From Bacteroidota bacterium (GTDB lineage: Bacteria; Bacteroidota; Bacteroidia; Flavobacteriales; Flavobacteriaceae), in NCBI GenBank assembly GCA_023427845.1, contig JAEYZX010000197.1, forward strand, positions 1-12,937: a DNA stretch of 12,937 bases. The letters are read 5' to 3'. The position numbers and the translations under genes are program-made. Each line of letters begins with the position of its first letter. Position 1 is the stretch's first letter. Of this stretch, positions 6,201 through 12,937 are shown in pieces. The notes below the pieces were generated by a model. It ran no database searches, had not been told where the DNA came from, and saw only the letters and a list, made by a program, of their open reading frames with translations.

Positions 6201-9200
6201 TTTCAATAAAGCAATCTTATTGCGATTGGGAAGGTGACCTCGTTGCAAATATCTTTGACCTTGACAGTGATAACGACGGAATTCCGGATATCGAAGAAGC
6301 AGGTTTCAAACACCTGAGCGGAGGAAAAGGATTTATGGATCCTGCCGATGCCTTATGGGTCGATGCCAATGGAAACGGACTACACGACGACATCGATGCG
6401 ATGATTGCAGGCGGAACTTACCTAAACCCGGATTCAGATGGCGACGGAGTTCATAATTTCCTTGATCTTGACAGTGATAATGATTCCCTTTTTGATGTTG
6501 ATGAAGCCGGACTTCTTAATGGTGATGGGGACGTGGATTGTGATGGGATTGGTGATGGTGGAGATACCGATCGTGACGGATTCCTCAATGTTTTCGATAA
6601 TTATGTCGGATACGGAACCTTGGTGCGACCGTTTGCAACCGACACCGATTCAAATTCGATTCCGGATTACCTGCAGATAGACTCGAACAGCGATGGCATA
6701 ATGGATATAGCCGGAGGTCTATTCAGTGCTTTGGATGCAAACAACAATGGAATCATAGACGGTAATGCCGATGCAGATAAGGACGGTATTCTGGATTCGT
6801 TCGATACCGATCCCACTACTTTCGGTTCACCACGAGATCTTGAAAGGAAGCTCTATATCGAATTTGATGGCCGTAACGATTATGCCGAAGGAAGTCAGTT
6901 GCTAAGTGGCCTTCCCGAAGCAACGATAATGGGTTGGATAAAACTTCCTTCAAACTACAATGCGATCGGGGCTGCATTCGGACAGGAATTCTTCCACGTA
7001 CGTGTCACCGCCGAAAGATTAGTAAGGATCAATGCCAACAGCATTAACCTACACTCGAGCTTCGCGCTTGAAACCGACAGATGGTACCACATAGCTGCTG
7101 TCTATAAAGGAAATGATCCTTCCCAAAAACTGAAGTTATATGTAAATGGCCGTCAGGTATCGCAGTCTGCAGGTGGAACGGCGGCGCTGAACGCTACCAC
7201 CTCTAAGTTCACAATTGGCAAATTTGCAACATCGGCAACCTATTTCTTTAATGGTGGCATAGACGAAGTCCGCGTATTCAATCAGGCGTTGACAACCGAT
7301 CAGGTTCAGAAAATGGTTTATCAGGAAATTGACCGAAACGGCACTGCAATCCGTGGTGTAATCATACCTAAAGATGTCGAATCATCGACCTGGGCATCCC
7401 TTCTCGCCTACTACCGATTAGACAATTATAAAGATGATGTCATCGACGACTTCACAACTACTGCAATCGATGCGGGCACAAGTACCTCGCTGGCGCGAGT
7501 ATACAACGCGAAGACACTGCGATATCAATTGGCGCCAATGCCATTTGTTACGACACAGGCAAGCGCACTCGATCTTGCGGTAAGCCAAAATAACTTTGTA
7601 CGCGGTATGGATGTTTTCGATAACCCATGGTCAATACTGCACATGCGACACAATATGACACTGAGTTCAAATCTTGAAAATCTTGGTTTGCTGATCGATC
7701 CGGGAATAAACGTGATCCTCGACAACGACAATCAGTTGAGAAACTCATGGTTCCTGAGATTGCACGGCCGTATTGATCTCAAAGGTAAGTCACAATTGGT
7801 GCAAACGCTTTATAGTGACCTGGATCCTGCGAGTTCCGGATTTATAGAACGCGACCAGCAAGGAGCTGTGAATCCATTCAATTATAACTATTGGTCGTCG
7901 CCGGTTGGCGCCATGAACACCACGACCAACAACAATAATTATACGGTTGCAGGAGTCATGAAAGACGCGACAGATCCGGACAATATTACCGACATAACAT
8001 GGACCAGCGGATTTACGGCACCGGGAACCAGCCCAATCACATTGAGCGGATACTGGATATACAAATTCCAGAATCTTAGCAATGCATACGCCAACTGGAC
8101 TGCGGTGGGCCCAACCGGGGCATTGCTTCCGGGACAGGGATATACTCTGAAAGGCAGCGGCGCGCTGAGCGAAAGCCAGAACTATACGTTCATCGGCAAG
8201 CCATTCAACGGCGCGATAACAAGTACGATTGCACCTAACAATATCAACCTTGCCGGAAACCCGTATGCGTCCGCACTCGATGCGAATGTATTCATCACCG
8301 ATAACGCGGCCACCACAACCGGTACATTGTATTTCTGGGAACATTTTACCACAAATGATACGCATGTTTACGCCGATTATCAAGGTGGCTATGCAATTAG
8401 AAACCTGGTTGGCGGAACACCGCCTGTCTCTCCTGCAGATATCAGCGGACTAGGAAGCAGTAGCAAAACACCGGGACGGTTTGTCCCTGTAGGCCAGGGA
8501 TTCTTTATGGTCGGAAGTGCCACAGGCGGGACTATAACATTCAACAATGGTCAGCGTGCATTCATAAAAGAAGACAATACACAGTCCAATACTGTTTTCA
8601 GGACGGCTACCGAACAGACACCATCTGCCGGGAACAATGCTGAGGACGAAGTCGAGCCGGATGGTTTCCCTAAAATCAGGCTCGGTTTCATCTCAGAAAA
8701 TAATTTCCACAGGCAGATCCTGATCGGATTCATGAATGAATTCGCGACAAGCGGAATCGACCCTGGCTACGATGCGATCCATATCGATGCACAGCCAAAT
8801 GACATGTGCTTTATCAATAACGGAACACTGCTCAACATTCAGGGCGAAAGCTACTTCAACGCAAACAGCATATATCCGCTGCAGGTTAAGATAGCCAACG
8901 CAGGTCAGGTGCAGTTTAAACTTGATGGAACCGAGAATTTCGATCCTGAAGTGCCCATCTATATTCACGATAATGTGACCGATATCTATCACGACCTCCG
9001 TGAGGGAATTATGAGTATCACGTTGCCGGTAGGGACAACCGATGACCGCTTCTCGTTACGGTTTACATCGAGCGCACTTTCAGTCGACGATAATGAACTT
9101 AGCAATCAGATGGTCGTATTGTTTACGCAAAACGATGAAACGCTTAACATCAAAAACAACCTTTCCGATGTGACTGCGCATACCGTAACTCTTTACAACA

Positions 9201-9349
9201 TACTCGGACAACGTCTTGCGGTTTTCGATACAGAAGATTCCGACCAGTCGCATATCAAAATTCCGGTCAAAGATTACAGCACCGGAACCTATGTTGTCCA
9301 GTTAAAAACCAGCAATGGAACTATCAGTAAGAAATTCCTGATCAACTAA
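3227..9349 (+). CDS. Giant secreted multidomain surface protein with T9SS C-terminal sorting domain
   Basis: This is a 2040-residue exported protein. Residues 1 to about 27 form a signal peptide: a KKR basic patch, then a hydrophobic stretch ending FGIAQS. Residues 28-240 are a glycine-rich module opening with TFTVPPGVTSLTVEAWGAGG. Residues 243-734 are four tandem Ig-like choice-of-anchor D/ASH repeats starting at E243, E367, E491 and E615. Residues 739-763 are a TSP3-like Ca-binding stretch (DTDGDGVSD..DDDNDG). Residues 767-1000 form a cysteine-containing beta-rich module (first Cys 767, last 999). Residues 1011-1195 are more TSP3-like Asp/Asn repeats. Residues 1209-1363 form a LamG/concanavalin-like fold (WYHIAAVYKG, GGIDEVRVFNQAL). 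Residues 1364-1950 are an unassigned region with NYWSSPVG (near 1555) and GNPYASALDA (from 1677), patterns I recall from flavobacterial surface proteins. The final ~80 residues are a type A T9SS sorting domain (TLYNILGQRL..., YSTGTYVVQL, KKFLIN). It should cross the inner membrane by Sec and the outer membrane by T9SS. An adhesin or matrix role is inferred; no catalytic motif is visible. It is flanked by its own terminator, so it is probably monocistronic. Confidence 0.9.
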   Translation: MEIITLLKKRFLFSFLTLLFSLFGIAQSITYNTAGNATFTVPPGVTSLTVEAWGAGGRGASRSTTGEGGGGGGGAYVQSVISVTPGQNISLRVGAGSNNNNNDGGDTWFVNASTLLAKGGRTAANNQTSGANGGSAAASIGDIKYSGGDGADGISFLWFIYAGGGGSSAGPSGNGANGSGDNGGVAPAGGGNGGNGQTGNGNGSPGQTPGGGGGGARRTSGTRTGGNGANGRVIVSWTVASQEINIQGNSQNIADGDTTPTTADFTDFGSTDITLGSVTHTFTIQNTGDSNLTIGAITFSGAHPTNFTVTSAPASTVAGGSSTTFNVTFNPSAVGIRTAMISIANNDANENPYNFNLQGIGIIANGEINVQGNGNNIASGDNTPSTTDFTDFGSVHILNGTATSTFRIQNLSSATTPLSIGAITITGANASDFSVTTAPASSIPVNQFSDFVITFNPSATGVRNAMVSIQNDDANENPYTFAIRGNGAEPEIIVSGNGIVIAVGDATPNATDNTDFGSTNVTNGTIASTFVIRNSNAASLPLTIGAITITGANAGDFTVTTLPSSPVGINMTTTFVITFNPSATGVRNATVNIVNDDISENPFTFAIRGTGSNPEMNVVGNFISIEDNDNSPWVSDQTDFGSVSVDGGSTTVIYTIQNTGIGNLNIGAVTFTGSGASSFAVVTPPAAVLASGSSTQLIVKFQPTTVGVKNAVLYIANDDSNESPYNFSITGLGVRTYPDTDGDGVSDNIDIDDDNDGIIDIYEQSNCTSSSSSTVEYLFLNETFGAGTTKGHININIPGATCTYCYEDGVVGPNSGSCDMQNDWSLNDGEYTVTHKISGPSGDPGNLATWSHTNWTAQEDHTIGDTNGRMAVFNASYTPQVFYETTISGILPNVPITYTFWAMNIMSQTAYNGTILPNITVEFRDLSNNLLSTFNTGNLGRCNGSTTSNSCALSVWKEFTTSVNLGNVTAFTIRFRNNASGGSGNDLALDDISIKQSYCDWEGDLVANIFDLDSDNDGIPDIEEAGFKHLSGGKGFMDPADALWVDANGNGLHDDIDAMIAGGTYLNPDSDGDGVHNFLDLDSDNDSLFDVDEAGLLNGDGDVDCDGIGDGGDTDRDGFLNVFDNYVGYGTLVRPFATDTDSNSIPDYLQIDSNSDGIMDIAGGLFSALDANNNGIIDGNADADKDGILDSFDTDPTTFGSPRDLERKLYIEFDGRNDYAEGSQLLSGLPEATIMGWIKLPSNYNAIGAAFGQEFFHVRVTAERLVRINANSINLHSSFALETDRWYHIAAVYKGNDPSQKLKLYVNGRQVSQSAGGTAALNATTSKFTIGKFATSATYFFNGGIDEVRVFNQALTTDQVQKMVYQEIDRNGTAIRGVIIPKDVESSTWASLLAYYRLDNYKDDVIDDFTTTAIDAGTSTSLARVYNAKTLRYQLAPMPFVTTQASALDLAVSQNNFVRGMDVFDNPWSILHMRHNMTLSSNLENLGLLIDPGINVILDNDNQLRNSWFLRLHGRIDLKGKSQLVQTLYSDLDPASSGFIERDQQGAVNPFNYNYWSSPVGAMNTTTNNNNYTVAGVMKDATDPDNITDITWTSGFTAPGTSPITLSGYWIYKFQNLSNAYANWTAVGPTGALLPGQGYTLKGSGALSESQNYTFIGKPFNGAITSTIAPNNINLAGNPYASALDANVFITDNAATTTGTLYFWEHFTTNDTHVYADYQGGYAIRNLVGGTPPVSPADISGLGSSSKTPGRFVPVGQGFFMVGSATGGTITFNNGQRAFIKEDNTQSNTVFRTATEQTPSAGNNAEDEVEPDGFPKIRLGFISENNFHRQILIGFMNEFATSGIDPGYDAIHIDAQPNDMCFINNGTLLNIQGESYFNANSIYPLQVKIANAGQVQFKLDGTENFDPEVPIYIHDNVTDIYHDLREGIMSITLPVGTTDDRFSLRFTSSALSVDDNELSNQMVVLFTQNDETLNIKNNLSDVTAHTVTLYNILGQRLAVFDTEDSDQSHIKIPVKDYSTGTYVVQLKTSNGTISKKFLIN
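3953..5428 (+). repeat. Four in-frame tandem coding repeats of 372 bp (ASH/choice-of-anchor D units)
   Basis: Within the giant gene the units begin with Glu codons at 3953, 4325, 4697 and 5069, a spacing of exactly 372 bases (124 residues) each time. Each unit shares an E-(I/M)-N-V-x-GN start, a DFTDFGS-like motif, an I-x-N-x-x-x-x-x-L-x-IGA(I/V)T block, a TFNPS(A)xGxR/K block and an NDDxxENPYxFxIxG end. Units 2 and 3 are most alike, sharing long blocks such as VITFNPSATGVRNA. The DNA copies have diverged at many third positions, so the duplication is not recent. Confidence 0.85.
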
Positions 9350-9352
9350 ACT

Positions 9353-9384
9353 AAAAAAGCTTCCCATGTGGAAGCTTTTTTTTT
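9353..9384 (+). terminator. Terminator of the giant surface-protein gene
   Basis: A stem AAAAAAGCTTCC (9353-9364) with GGAAGCTTTTTT (9370-9381) closes a five-base CATGT loop, and the T-run continues to 9384. The A-run on the left arm means the same hairpin could also end transcripts arriving from hisS on the opposite strand. Confidence 0.85.
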
Positions 9385-9387
9385 ATT

Positions 9388-9494
9388 GGGCGTGTCCCCT
9401 TGGCCTTGCTTTCGCCGTCCCGAAGGGGTCAGGCTTTCCGCTGTATCTCGCTGTCCTGGCGGAACAGCGAGGATGCCGCTGCAATCCTTCACGC
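9388..9494. repeat. Structured GC-rich intergenic element, probable dispersed flavobacterial repeat
   Basis: This element of about 107 bases fills the space between the giant gene's terminator and the hisS stop. Its ends are inverted: GCGTG (9390-9394) and CACGC (9490-9494). Inside are two hairpins. One pairs CCCCTT (9396-9401) with AAGGGG (9423-9428). A stronger one pairs CTCGCTGT (9447-9454) with ACAGCGAG (9464-9471) and extends by two C-G pairs past a bulged A to a TGGC loop. Flanking the second hairpin are near-identical CCGCTGTAT and CCGCTGCAAT. The GC-rich composition contrasts with the surrounding AT-rich intergenic DNA. The GGGCGTG...GGTC.GGCT.TCCGCTG...GCCGCTGCAATCC.TCACGC framework resembles a repeat I recall from many intergenic sites in Flavobacterium genomes. 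That recollection is unverified here, as is its mechanism of spread. Confidence 0.6.
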
Positions 9495-9502
9495 GATTTG
9501 GC

Positions 9503-10876
9503 CTACGAAGATAATTTTTCTTTCAATTGATCGAATGCGACAGTTTGCTGCTCACCTGAAAAAAGGTCCTTAATCGAATAGGTACCCGCTGCCATTTCCG
9601 CATCACCTGCAATTACCGCGTATGGAATATTCCGTTTATCGGCATGCCCAAACTGCTTGGCGACCTTCACATTGTCGGGGTAAAGCTCGGCAGAAATCCC
9701 ATTCGCGCGAAGCTGCTTGATGGCCTTCATCGCATAAAGCGCTTCCTTTTCGCCATAATTTATAAAAAGCGCCGTAGTCGATATTGCAACCGTCTCGGGA
9801 AACAATCCCAGTTCCTCGATAACGAGATAAATACGGTCAAGGCCAAATGATATCCCGACACCGCTTATATTCTTCAATCCGAATATTCCCGTTAGGTCAT
9901 CATATCTTCCGCCCCCGCCTATCGAGCCCATCGAAACCGAATCCGGAGGGGCGACTTCCAGAATCGCACCCGTATAATAGTTGAGTCCGCGTGCCAGCGT
10001 GACATCCAAATCCAAAACCGAATCCTGCAAACCAAGCTCGAGGACATTTTTACAAATAAACCGCAGCTCCTCGACACCTTTGAGTCCCTCGTGCGAAGAT
10101 GCCAGCAAACTTTCAAGTTTGTCGAGTTTCTCATTGACGGTTCCGCTAAAGTGAAACAGCGGTTCCAGTTTCACAATCGCCTGATCCGAAATTCCCTTTT
10201 CGAGCATCTCTTTACGAACGCCCTCTGCTCCTACTTTGTCAAGTTTATCGAGCGCTACGGTAAAATCGATCAGTTTATCCGACGCACCGATAACCTCAGC
10301 AATTCCCGATAATATTTTCCTGTTGTTGATTTTTATCTTGACGCCGCTGAGTTTCAGTTCCGAAAAAACCGCATCGTACAGCTGCACCAATTCGACTTCC
10401 TGCCAAAGCGATTTTGAACCTACAACATCGGCATCACATTGATAAAACTCGCGGAAACGGCCCTTCTGCGGACGGTCGGCGCGCCAAACCGGCTGTATCT
10501 GGTAACGTTTGAACGGGAATTCGATGTCATTTTGATGCTGCACCACATACCGTGCAAACGGAACGGTAAGATCGTAACGAAGTGCTTTTTCGGAAATTTG
10601 CGGAGTGAGCTTGAGGCTTTCTTTTGCATCCAACAATTTCTGGTCTGCTTTGGCCAGGTAGTCGCCCGAATTCAAAATTTTGAAAATCAGCCGGTCGCCT
10701 TCCTCGCCGTACTTTCCCATCAGTGTCTCACTGTTTTCGAACGACGGGGTTTCAATTGGCTGATAACCGAATTTCTCAAAATTCCGCTTTATGATTTGAG
10801 TGATGTACTGCCGCTTTGCAACCTCCGAAGGTGAGAAGTCCCTCGTACCTTTCGGAATGCCTGGTTTTTGTGCCAT
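9503..10876 (-). CDS. hisS: Histidine--tRNA ligase
   Basis: The 457-residue class II aminoacyl-tRNA synthetase attaches histidine to tRNA(His) in the cytoplasm. Motif 1 lies in the KGTRDFSPSEV...FGYQPIETPSFE region (residues 9-47). ALRYDLTVP is at 98-106. Motif 2 is FKRYQIQPVWRADRPQKGRFREFYQ (122-146), with the arginine that contacts ATP. The histidine-specific ARGLNYYTG is at 295-303, followed by GGGGRYDDL (320-328). Motif 3 is GISFGLDR (341-348). The anticodon-binding domain is roughly 365-457. A longer frame opens at 10915, but the ATG at 10874-10876 (MAQKPGIPKGTRDF) is chosen because it gives the standard N-terminus. The 13 extra residues (MFKFVDICANIHL) resemble nothing in the family and lie over a likely promoter. 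The gene converges on the giant gene and is divergent from the permease gene. Confidence 0.95.
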   Translation of the reverse strand: MAQKPGIPKGTRDFSPSEVAKRQYITQIIKRNFEKFGYQPIETPSFENSETLMGKYGEEGDRLIFKILNSGDYLAKADQKLLDAKESLKLTPQISEKALRYDLTVPFARYVVQHQNDIEFPFKRYQIQPVWRADRPQKGRFREFYQCDADVVGSKSLWQEVELVQLYDAVFSELKLSGVKIKINNRKILSGIAEVIGASDKLIDFTVALDKLDKVGAEGVRKEMLEKGISDQAIVKLEPLFHFSGTVNEKLDKLESLLASSHEGLKGVEELRFICKNVLELGLQDSVLDLDVTLARGLNYYTGAILEVAPPDSVSMGSIGGGGRYDDLTGIFGLKNISGVGISFGLDRIYLVIEELGLFPETVAISTTALFINYGEKEALYAMKAIKQLRANGISAELYPDNVKVAKQFGHADKRNIPYAVIAGDAEMAAGTYSIKDLFSGEQQTVAFDQLKEKLSS

Positions 10877-10902
10877 TAGGTGGATGTTTGCGCAAATATC
10901 GA

Positions 10903-10935
10903 CAAATTTGAACACAATAAAAACTTAAAACCCAA
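10903..10935 (-). promoter_or_regulatory. Putative hisS promoter
   Basis: On the minus strand TTG (10935-10933), a 22-base spacer and CAAATTTG (10910-10903) match the Bacteroidota pattern, with one mismatch in the -7 box (CA for TA). Transcription would start near 10898, about 20 bases before the hisS ATG at 10876. This supports the shorter hisS start. Confidence 0.4.
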
Positions 10936-10985
10936 AACGGCAATGCTCAAAAATAGTCGTATTTTAGACCCGTCAAAATCTCCGT

Positions 10986-12224
10986 ATGTTTAAGCTTTTA
11001 AAAGAAAATATCAGGATTGCGCTTGGCTCGATCCGCACGCAAATGCTTCGCACGACTTTAACCGTATTTATTATCGGAATCGGGATTTGGGCATTGGTGA
11101 TGATCCTGACGGTGGTTTCGGCACTCGAAAATCAATTGTCGGCCGACTTCGCGTCGATGGGTTCGAACACTTTTAACGTCGAACAGTACGACATCTCACA
11201 ACAAATCGATGCCGATGGAGAAAACAAGATTCACCCGATAATTTCGTATACCCAGGCAAAAGCATTCAAAGATTCTTATAAATATCCTTTTACGAATACG
11301 TCGCTTTCATTCACTGCAACACAAAATGCCGAGGTAAAATTCGAATCGGAAAAAACCGAACCTGAAATTCAGGTCGTGGGCGTCGATGAACATTTTCTTG
11401 TCAATTCAGGACTGGAAGTTACGATGGGCCGAAACTTCACTCCGTTCGACATCCAGAACAATGCGTATGTCTGCGTTGTGGGATCTGATTTTGAAAAAGG
11501 ACTTTTGAAAGACGTCAATCCAATCGATAAAGTGATCTCGGTTCGCGGCGCAAAATTCCGTGTTATTGGCGTACTGAAAGAAAAAGGTTCAACATTTGGC
11601 AACAGCCAGGATTTACGGGTGCTTATCCCGATTCAGGTCGCGCGTTCACTGTTTACCGCCCCCAACATCAATTACCGGGTCAGTGTAATGGTTGGCAATA
11701 ATGAGCTTCTGGATGAGGCGGTTGATGAAGCGACACTGACGATGCGCCGAATCAGAAAGTTAAGCCCTGTACAGGAAAGCAATTTCGGGATTTCACGAAG
11801 TGATGATCTTATCAACAGAATTCTTTCAATAACACAATATCTCGAAGTCGCGGCCTGGGTTATTGGCGTTATTACGATTTTCGGATCATCGATTGCATTG
11901 ATGAACATCATGCTGGTGTCGGTCACCGAACGTACCCGCGAGATCGGCGTACGTAAAGCGCTTGGTGCCAATAGAAAGACCATTGCGATGCAGTTCTTCA
12001 TCGAAACGCTTGTTATTGGCCAGTTGGGCGGACTCATAGGTATGCTGCTCGGGATTCTTTCCGGCTACGGTGTGGCGTCGCTTATGAATTTCGGATTTGT
12101 GGTTCCGTGGGAAGCAATGTTTGCCGCGATAATCACAACCTTTGTAGTTGCAGTGGTTTCAGGTTCTTATCCTGCGTTAAAGGCGTCGAAACTCGATCCG
12201 ATCGAGGCGCTGCGGTACGAATAA
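10986..12224 (+). CDS. ABC transporter permease, MacB/FtsX family
   Basis: The 412-residue protein has the MacB-type layout. A short cytoplasmic N-terminus (MFKLLKENIRIALGSIRTQMLRTTLT) precedes TM1 (about residues 25-47). A large periplasmic domain (about 48-280) follows, and then a C-terminal FtsX domain with three TM segments (about 288-308, 340-370, 378-395). Between TM2 and TM3 is the conserved SVTERTREIGVRKALGANRKTI coupling segment, and the end is YPALKASKLDPIEALRYE. MacB-like permeases act as mechanotransmission devices with a separate ATPase, and in tripartite systems an outer-membrane channel, exporting small molecules or lipoproteins. This protein lacks a fused ATPase domain, so it would need a separate ABC ATPase, and none is encoded in the window. 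The substrate is unknown. It shares a roughly 110-base divergent region with hisS, where a weak -7-like TATTTTAG lies at 10960-10967. Its stop is immediately followed by the prmC stop on the other strand. Confidence 0.9.
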   Translation: MFKLLKENIRIALGSIRTQMLRTTLTVFIIGIGIWALVMILTVVSALENQLSADFASMGSNTFNVEQYDISQQIDADGENKIHPIISYTQAKAFKDSYKYPFTNTSLSFTATQNAEVKFESEKTEPEIQVVGVDEHFLVNSGLEVTMGRNFTPFDIQNNAYVCVVGSDFEKGLLKDVNPIDKVISVRGAKFRVIGVLKEKGSTFGNSQDLRVLIPIQVARSLFTAPNINYRVSVMVGNNELLDEAVDEATLTMRRIRKLSPVQESNFGISRSDDLINRILSITQYLEVAAWVIGVITIFGSSIALMNIMLVSVTERTREIGVRKALGANRKTIAMQFFIETLVIGQLGGLIGMLLGILSGYGVASLMNFGFVVPWEAMFAAIITTFVVAVVSGSYPALKASKLDPIEALRYE

Positions 12225-12937
12225 CTATTTTTTTACAGCTTTCAACATTCGGTCGTTGCCATAAATATCCTTCCGCAATTCAACATCCTTAAATCCCGAT
12301 TGTTCCAGCAAGGCAATCATTTCAGCGCCAAGGTATTGATTGATCTCAAAATATAATTTTCCGTCACGCGGTAACGATTCGACTGCAAGCGCCGCAATTT
12401 TCCGATAAAACAGCAACGGATCTTCATCGGTCACGAACAAGGCGAGATGTGGCTCATGATCGTGGACGTTCTTTTTAATTTCAGCTTTTTCCAACTCTCG
12501 CACATAGGGCGGATTTGAAACAATAACATCATATTTTTCAATGGCGTTGGCCTTTAGAATGTCCTGCTGCAAAAAAGTAATTTCCACATCATTGCGGACG
12601 GCATTTTTTTGCGCAACCGCTAGTGCATTCGTTGACACATCCAGTGCCGACAACAGGCTATCGGGTAAATTTTTCGCCAACGAAATTGCAATGCATCCGC
12701 TTCCCGATCCGATGTCGAGGATGCGGATCGCGCCTGCAAACTCATTATCGGAAATTATCCAATGTACCAGCTCTTCGGTCTCAGGCCGTGGAATCAGAAC
12801 ATTTTCATCTACAATAAATTCAAGGCCATAAAAACTGGTTTTGCCCAATATATATTGCACCGGAACTTCGTTTAGCAATCGGTCTAATACTGCATCCCAT
12901 TTGGCCGTTTCATCGCCGGTGAATGCCAGTGTATGGT
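12225..12937 (-). CDS. prmC: Peptide chain release factor N(5)-glutamine methyltransferase (partial, N-terminus beyond window)
   Basis: PrmC methylates the glutamine of the GGQ motif in release factors RF1/RF2 using S-adenosylmethionine. The visible frame runs from the right edge (reading HTLAFTGDETAKWDAVLDRLLNEVPVQYILG) to TAG at 12225-12227. It contains VPVQYILGKTSFYG, then the conserved LIPRPETEELV. The SAM-binding motif I is ILDIGSGSGCIAISLA, and DVS occupies the acidic ribose-binding loop. The diagnostic catalytic motif is VSNPPYV, and the C-terminal fold continues with KLYFEINQYLG. About 237 residues are present; full-length PrmC is around 280, so roughly 45-50 N-terminal residues of the helical substrate-binding domain are outside. 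A TTG at 12876-12878 is an internal Leu codon, since the in-frame sequence upstream is clearly homologous. The stop abuts the permease stop with no spacer. Confidence 0.92.
   Translation of the reverse strand, partial: HTLAFTGDETAKWDAVLDRLLNEVPVQYILGKTSFYGLEFIVDENVLIPRPETEELVHWIISDNEFAGAIRILDIGSGSGCIAISLAKNLPDSLLSALDVSTNALAVAQKNAVRNDVEITFLQQDILKANAIEKYDVIVSNPPYVRELEKAEIKKNVHDHEPHLALFVTDEDPLLFYRKIAALAVESLPRDGKLYFEINQYLGAEMIALLEQSGFKDVELRKDIYGNDRMLKAVKK

Noticed and set aside
7790..8383. A 197-codon open frame on the minus strand inside the giant gene
   Set aside because: It is antisense to a continuous, well-patterned coding frame. Its product is Cys/Arg/Ile-rich with no recognisable motif, as expected of a shadow frame.
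9388..9494. An insertion sequence remnant or a simple double terminator
   Set aside because: No transposase fragment or target-site duplication is visible and there is no T-run after either hairpin. The terminator of the giant gene is the separate hairpin at 9353-9384.
10877..10915. A longer hisS start adding 13 residues (MFKFVDICANIHL)
   Set aside because: The family N-terminus is MAQKPGIPKGTRDF at 10876. The extension overlaps the probable promoter and has no family counterpart.
12876..12878. TTG as the start codon of prmC
   Set aside because: In-frame sequence upstream (TAKWDAVLDRL) continues the PrmC N-terminal helical domain to the window edge, so this TTG is an internal leucine codon.

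Overview
The window looks like chromosomal housekeeping DNA of a Flavobacteriia-type bacterium (phylum Bacteroidota). This rests on several points. Intergenic DNA is AT-rich and start codons lack Shine-Dalgarno sequences. Several promoters fit the Bacteroidota pattern TTG-N17-23-TAnnTTTG. There is a START-like protein of a kind typical of the phylum. A 2040-residue secreted protein carries a C-terminal type IX secretion (T9SS) sorting domain, and the tRNA gene lacks an encoded CCA. I cannot name the species.

Layout, left to right. (1) 1-745: the 3' end of fmt (methionyl-tRNA formyltransferase), a regulatory gap with phased repeats and a consensus promoter, then a HU-family DNA-binding protein with its own terminator. 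(2) 813-2653: yqgE on the + strand converging, with overlapping stop codons, on a class IV aminotransferase gene. Upstream of the latter on the same strand is a START-like gene, separated by a very compact terminator/promoter/start-codon junction. (3) 2736-2916: a self-contained tRNA-Met(CAT) unit with consensus promoter, tRNA and strong terminator. (4) 2917-3226: an AT-rich gap with a pair of direct repeats, followed by the giant surface-protein gene (3227-9349) and its terminator. (5) 9388-9494: a GC-rich, highly structured intergenic element between the convergent giant gene and hisS. It resembles a dispersed repeat family I recall from Flavobacterium genomes. (6) 9503-12937: hisS (-), divergent from a MacB/FtsX-type ABC transporter permease (+), which abuts the convergent prmC (-) with no intervening base. 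prmC is cut by the window edge.

Functionally, fmt, tRNA-Met, hisS and prmC all serve translation (initiation, decoding, charging, termination), HU packs the nucleoid, and the aminotransferase probably serves folate or amino-acid metabolism. The giant protein is the accessory-looking gene: signal peptide, glycine-rich module, four tandem Ig-like (choice-of-anchor D/ASH) repeats of exactly equal length, Ca-binding TSP3-type repeats interrupted by a cysteine-containing beta module, a LamG-like domain, and a T9SS tail. It is most simply a cell-surface or secreted adhesin-like protein. I see no IS element, phage gene, CRISPR array or toxin-antitoxin pair. The non-coding signals most worth following are the structured element at 9388-9494, the overlapping regulatory junction at 2207-2264, and the phased repeats upstream of HU.
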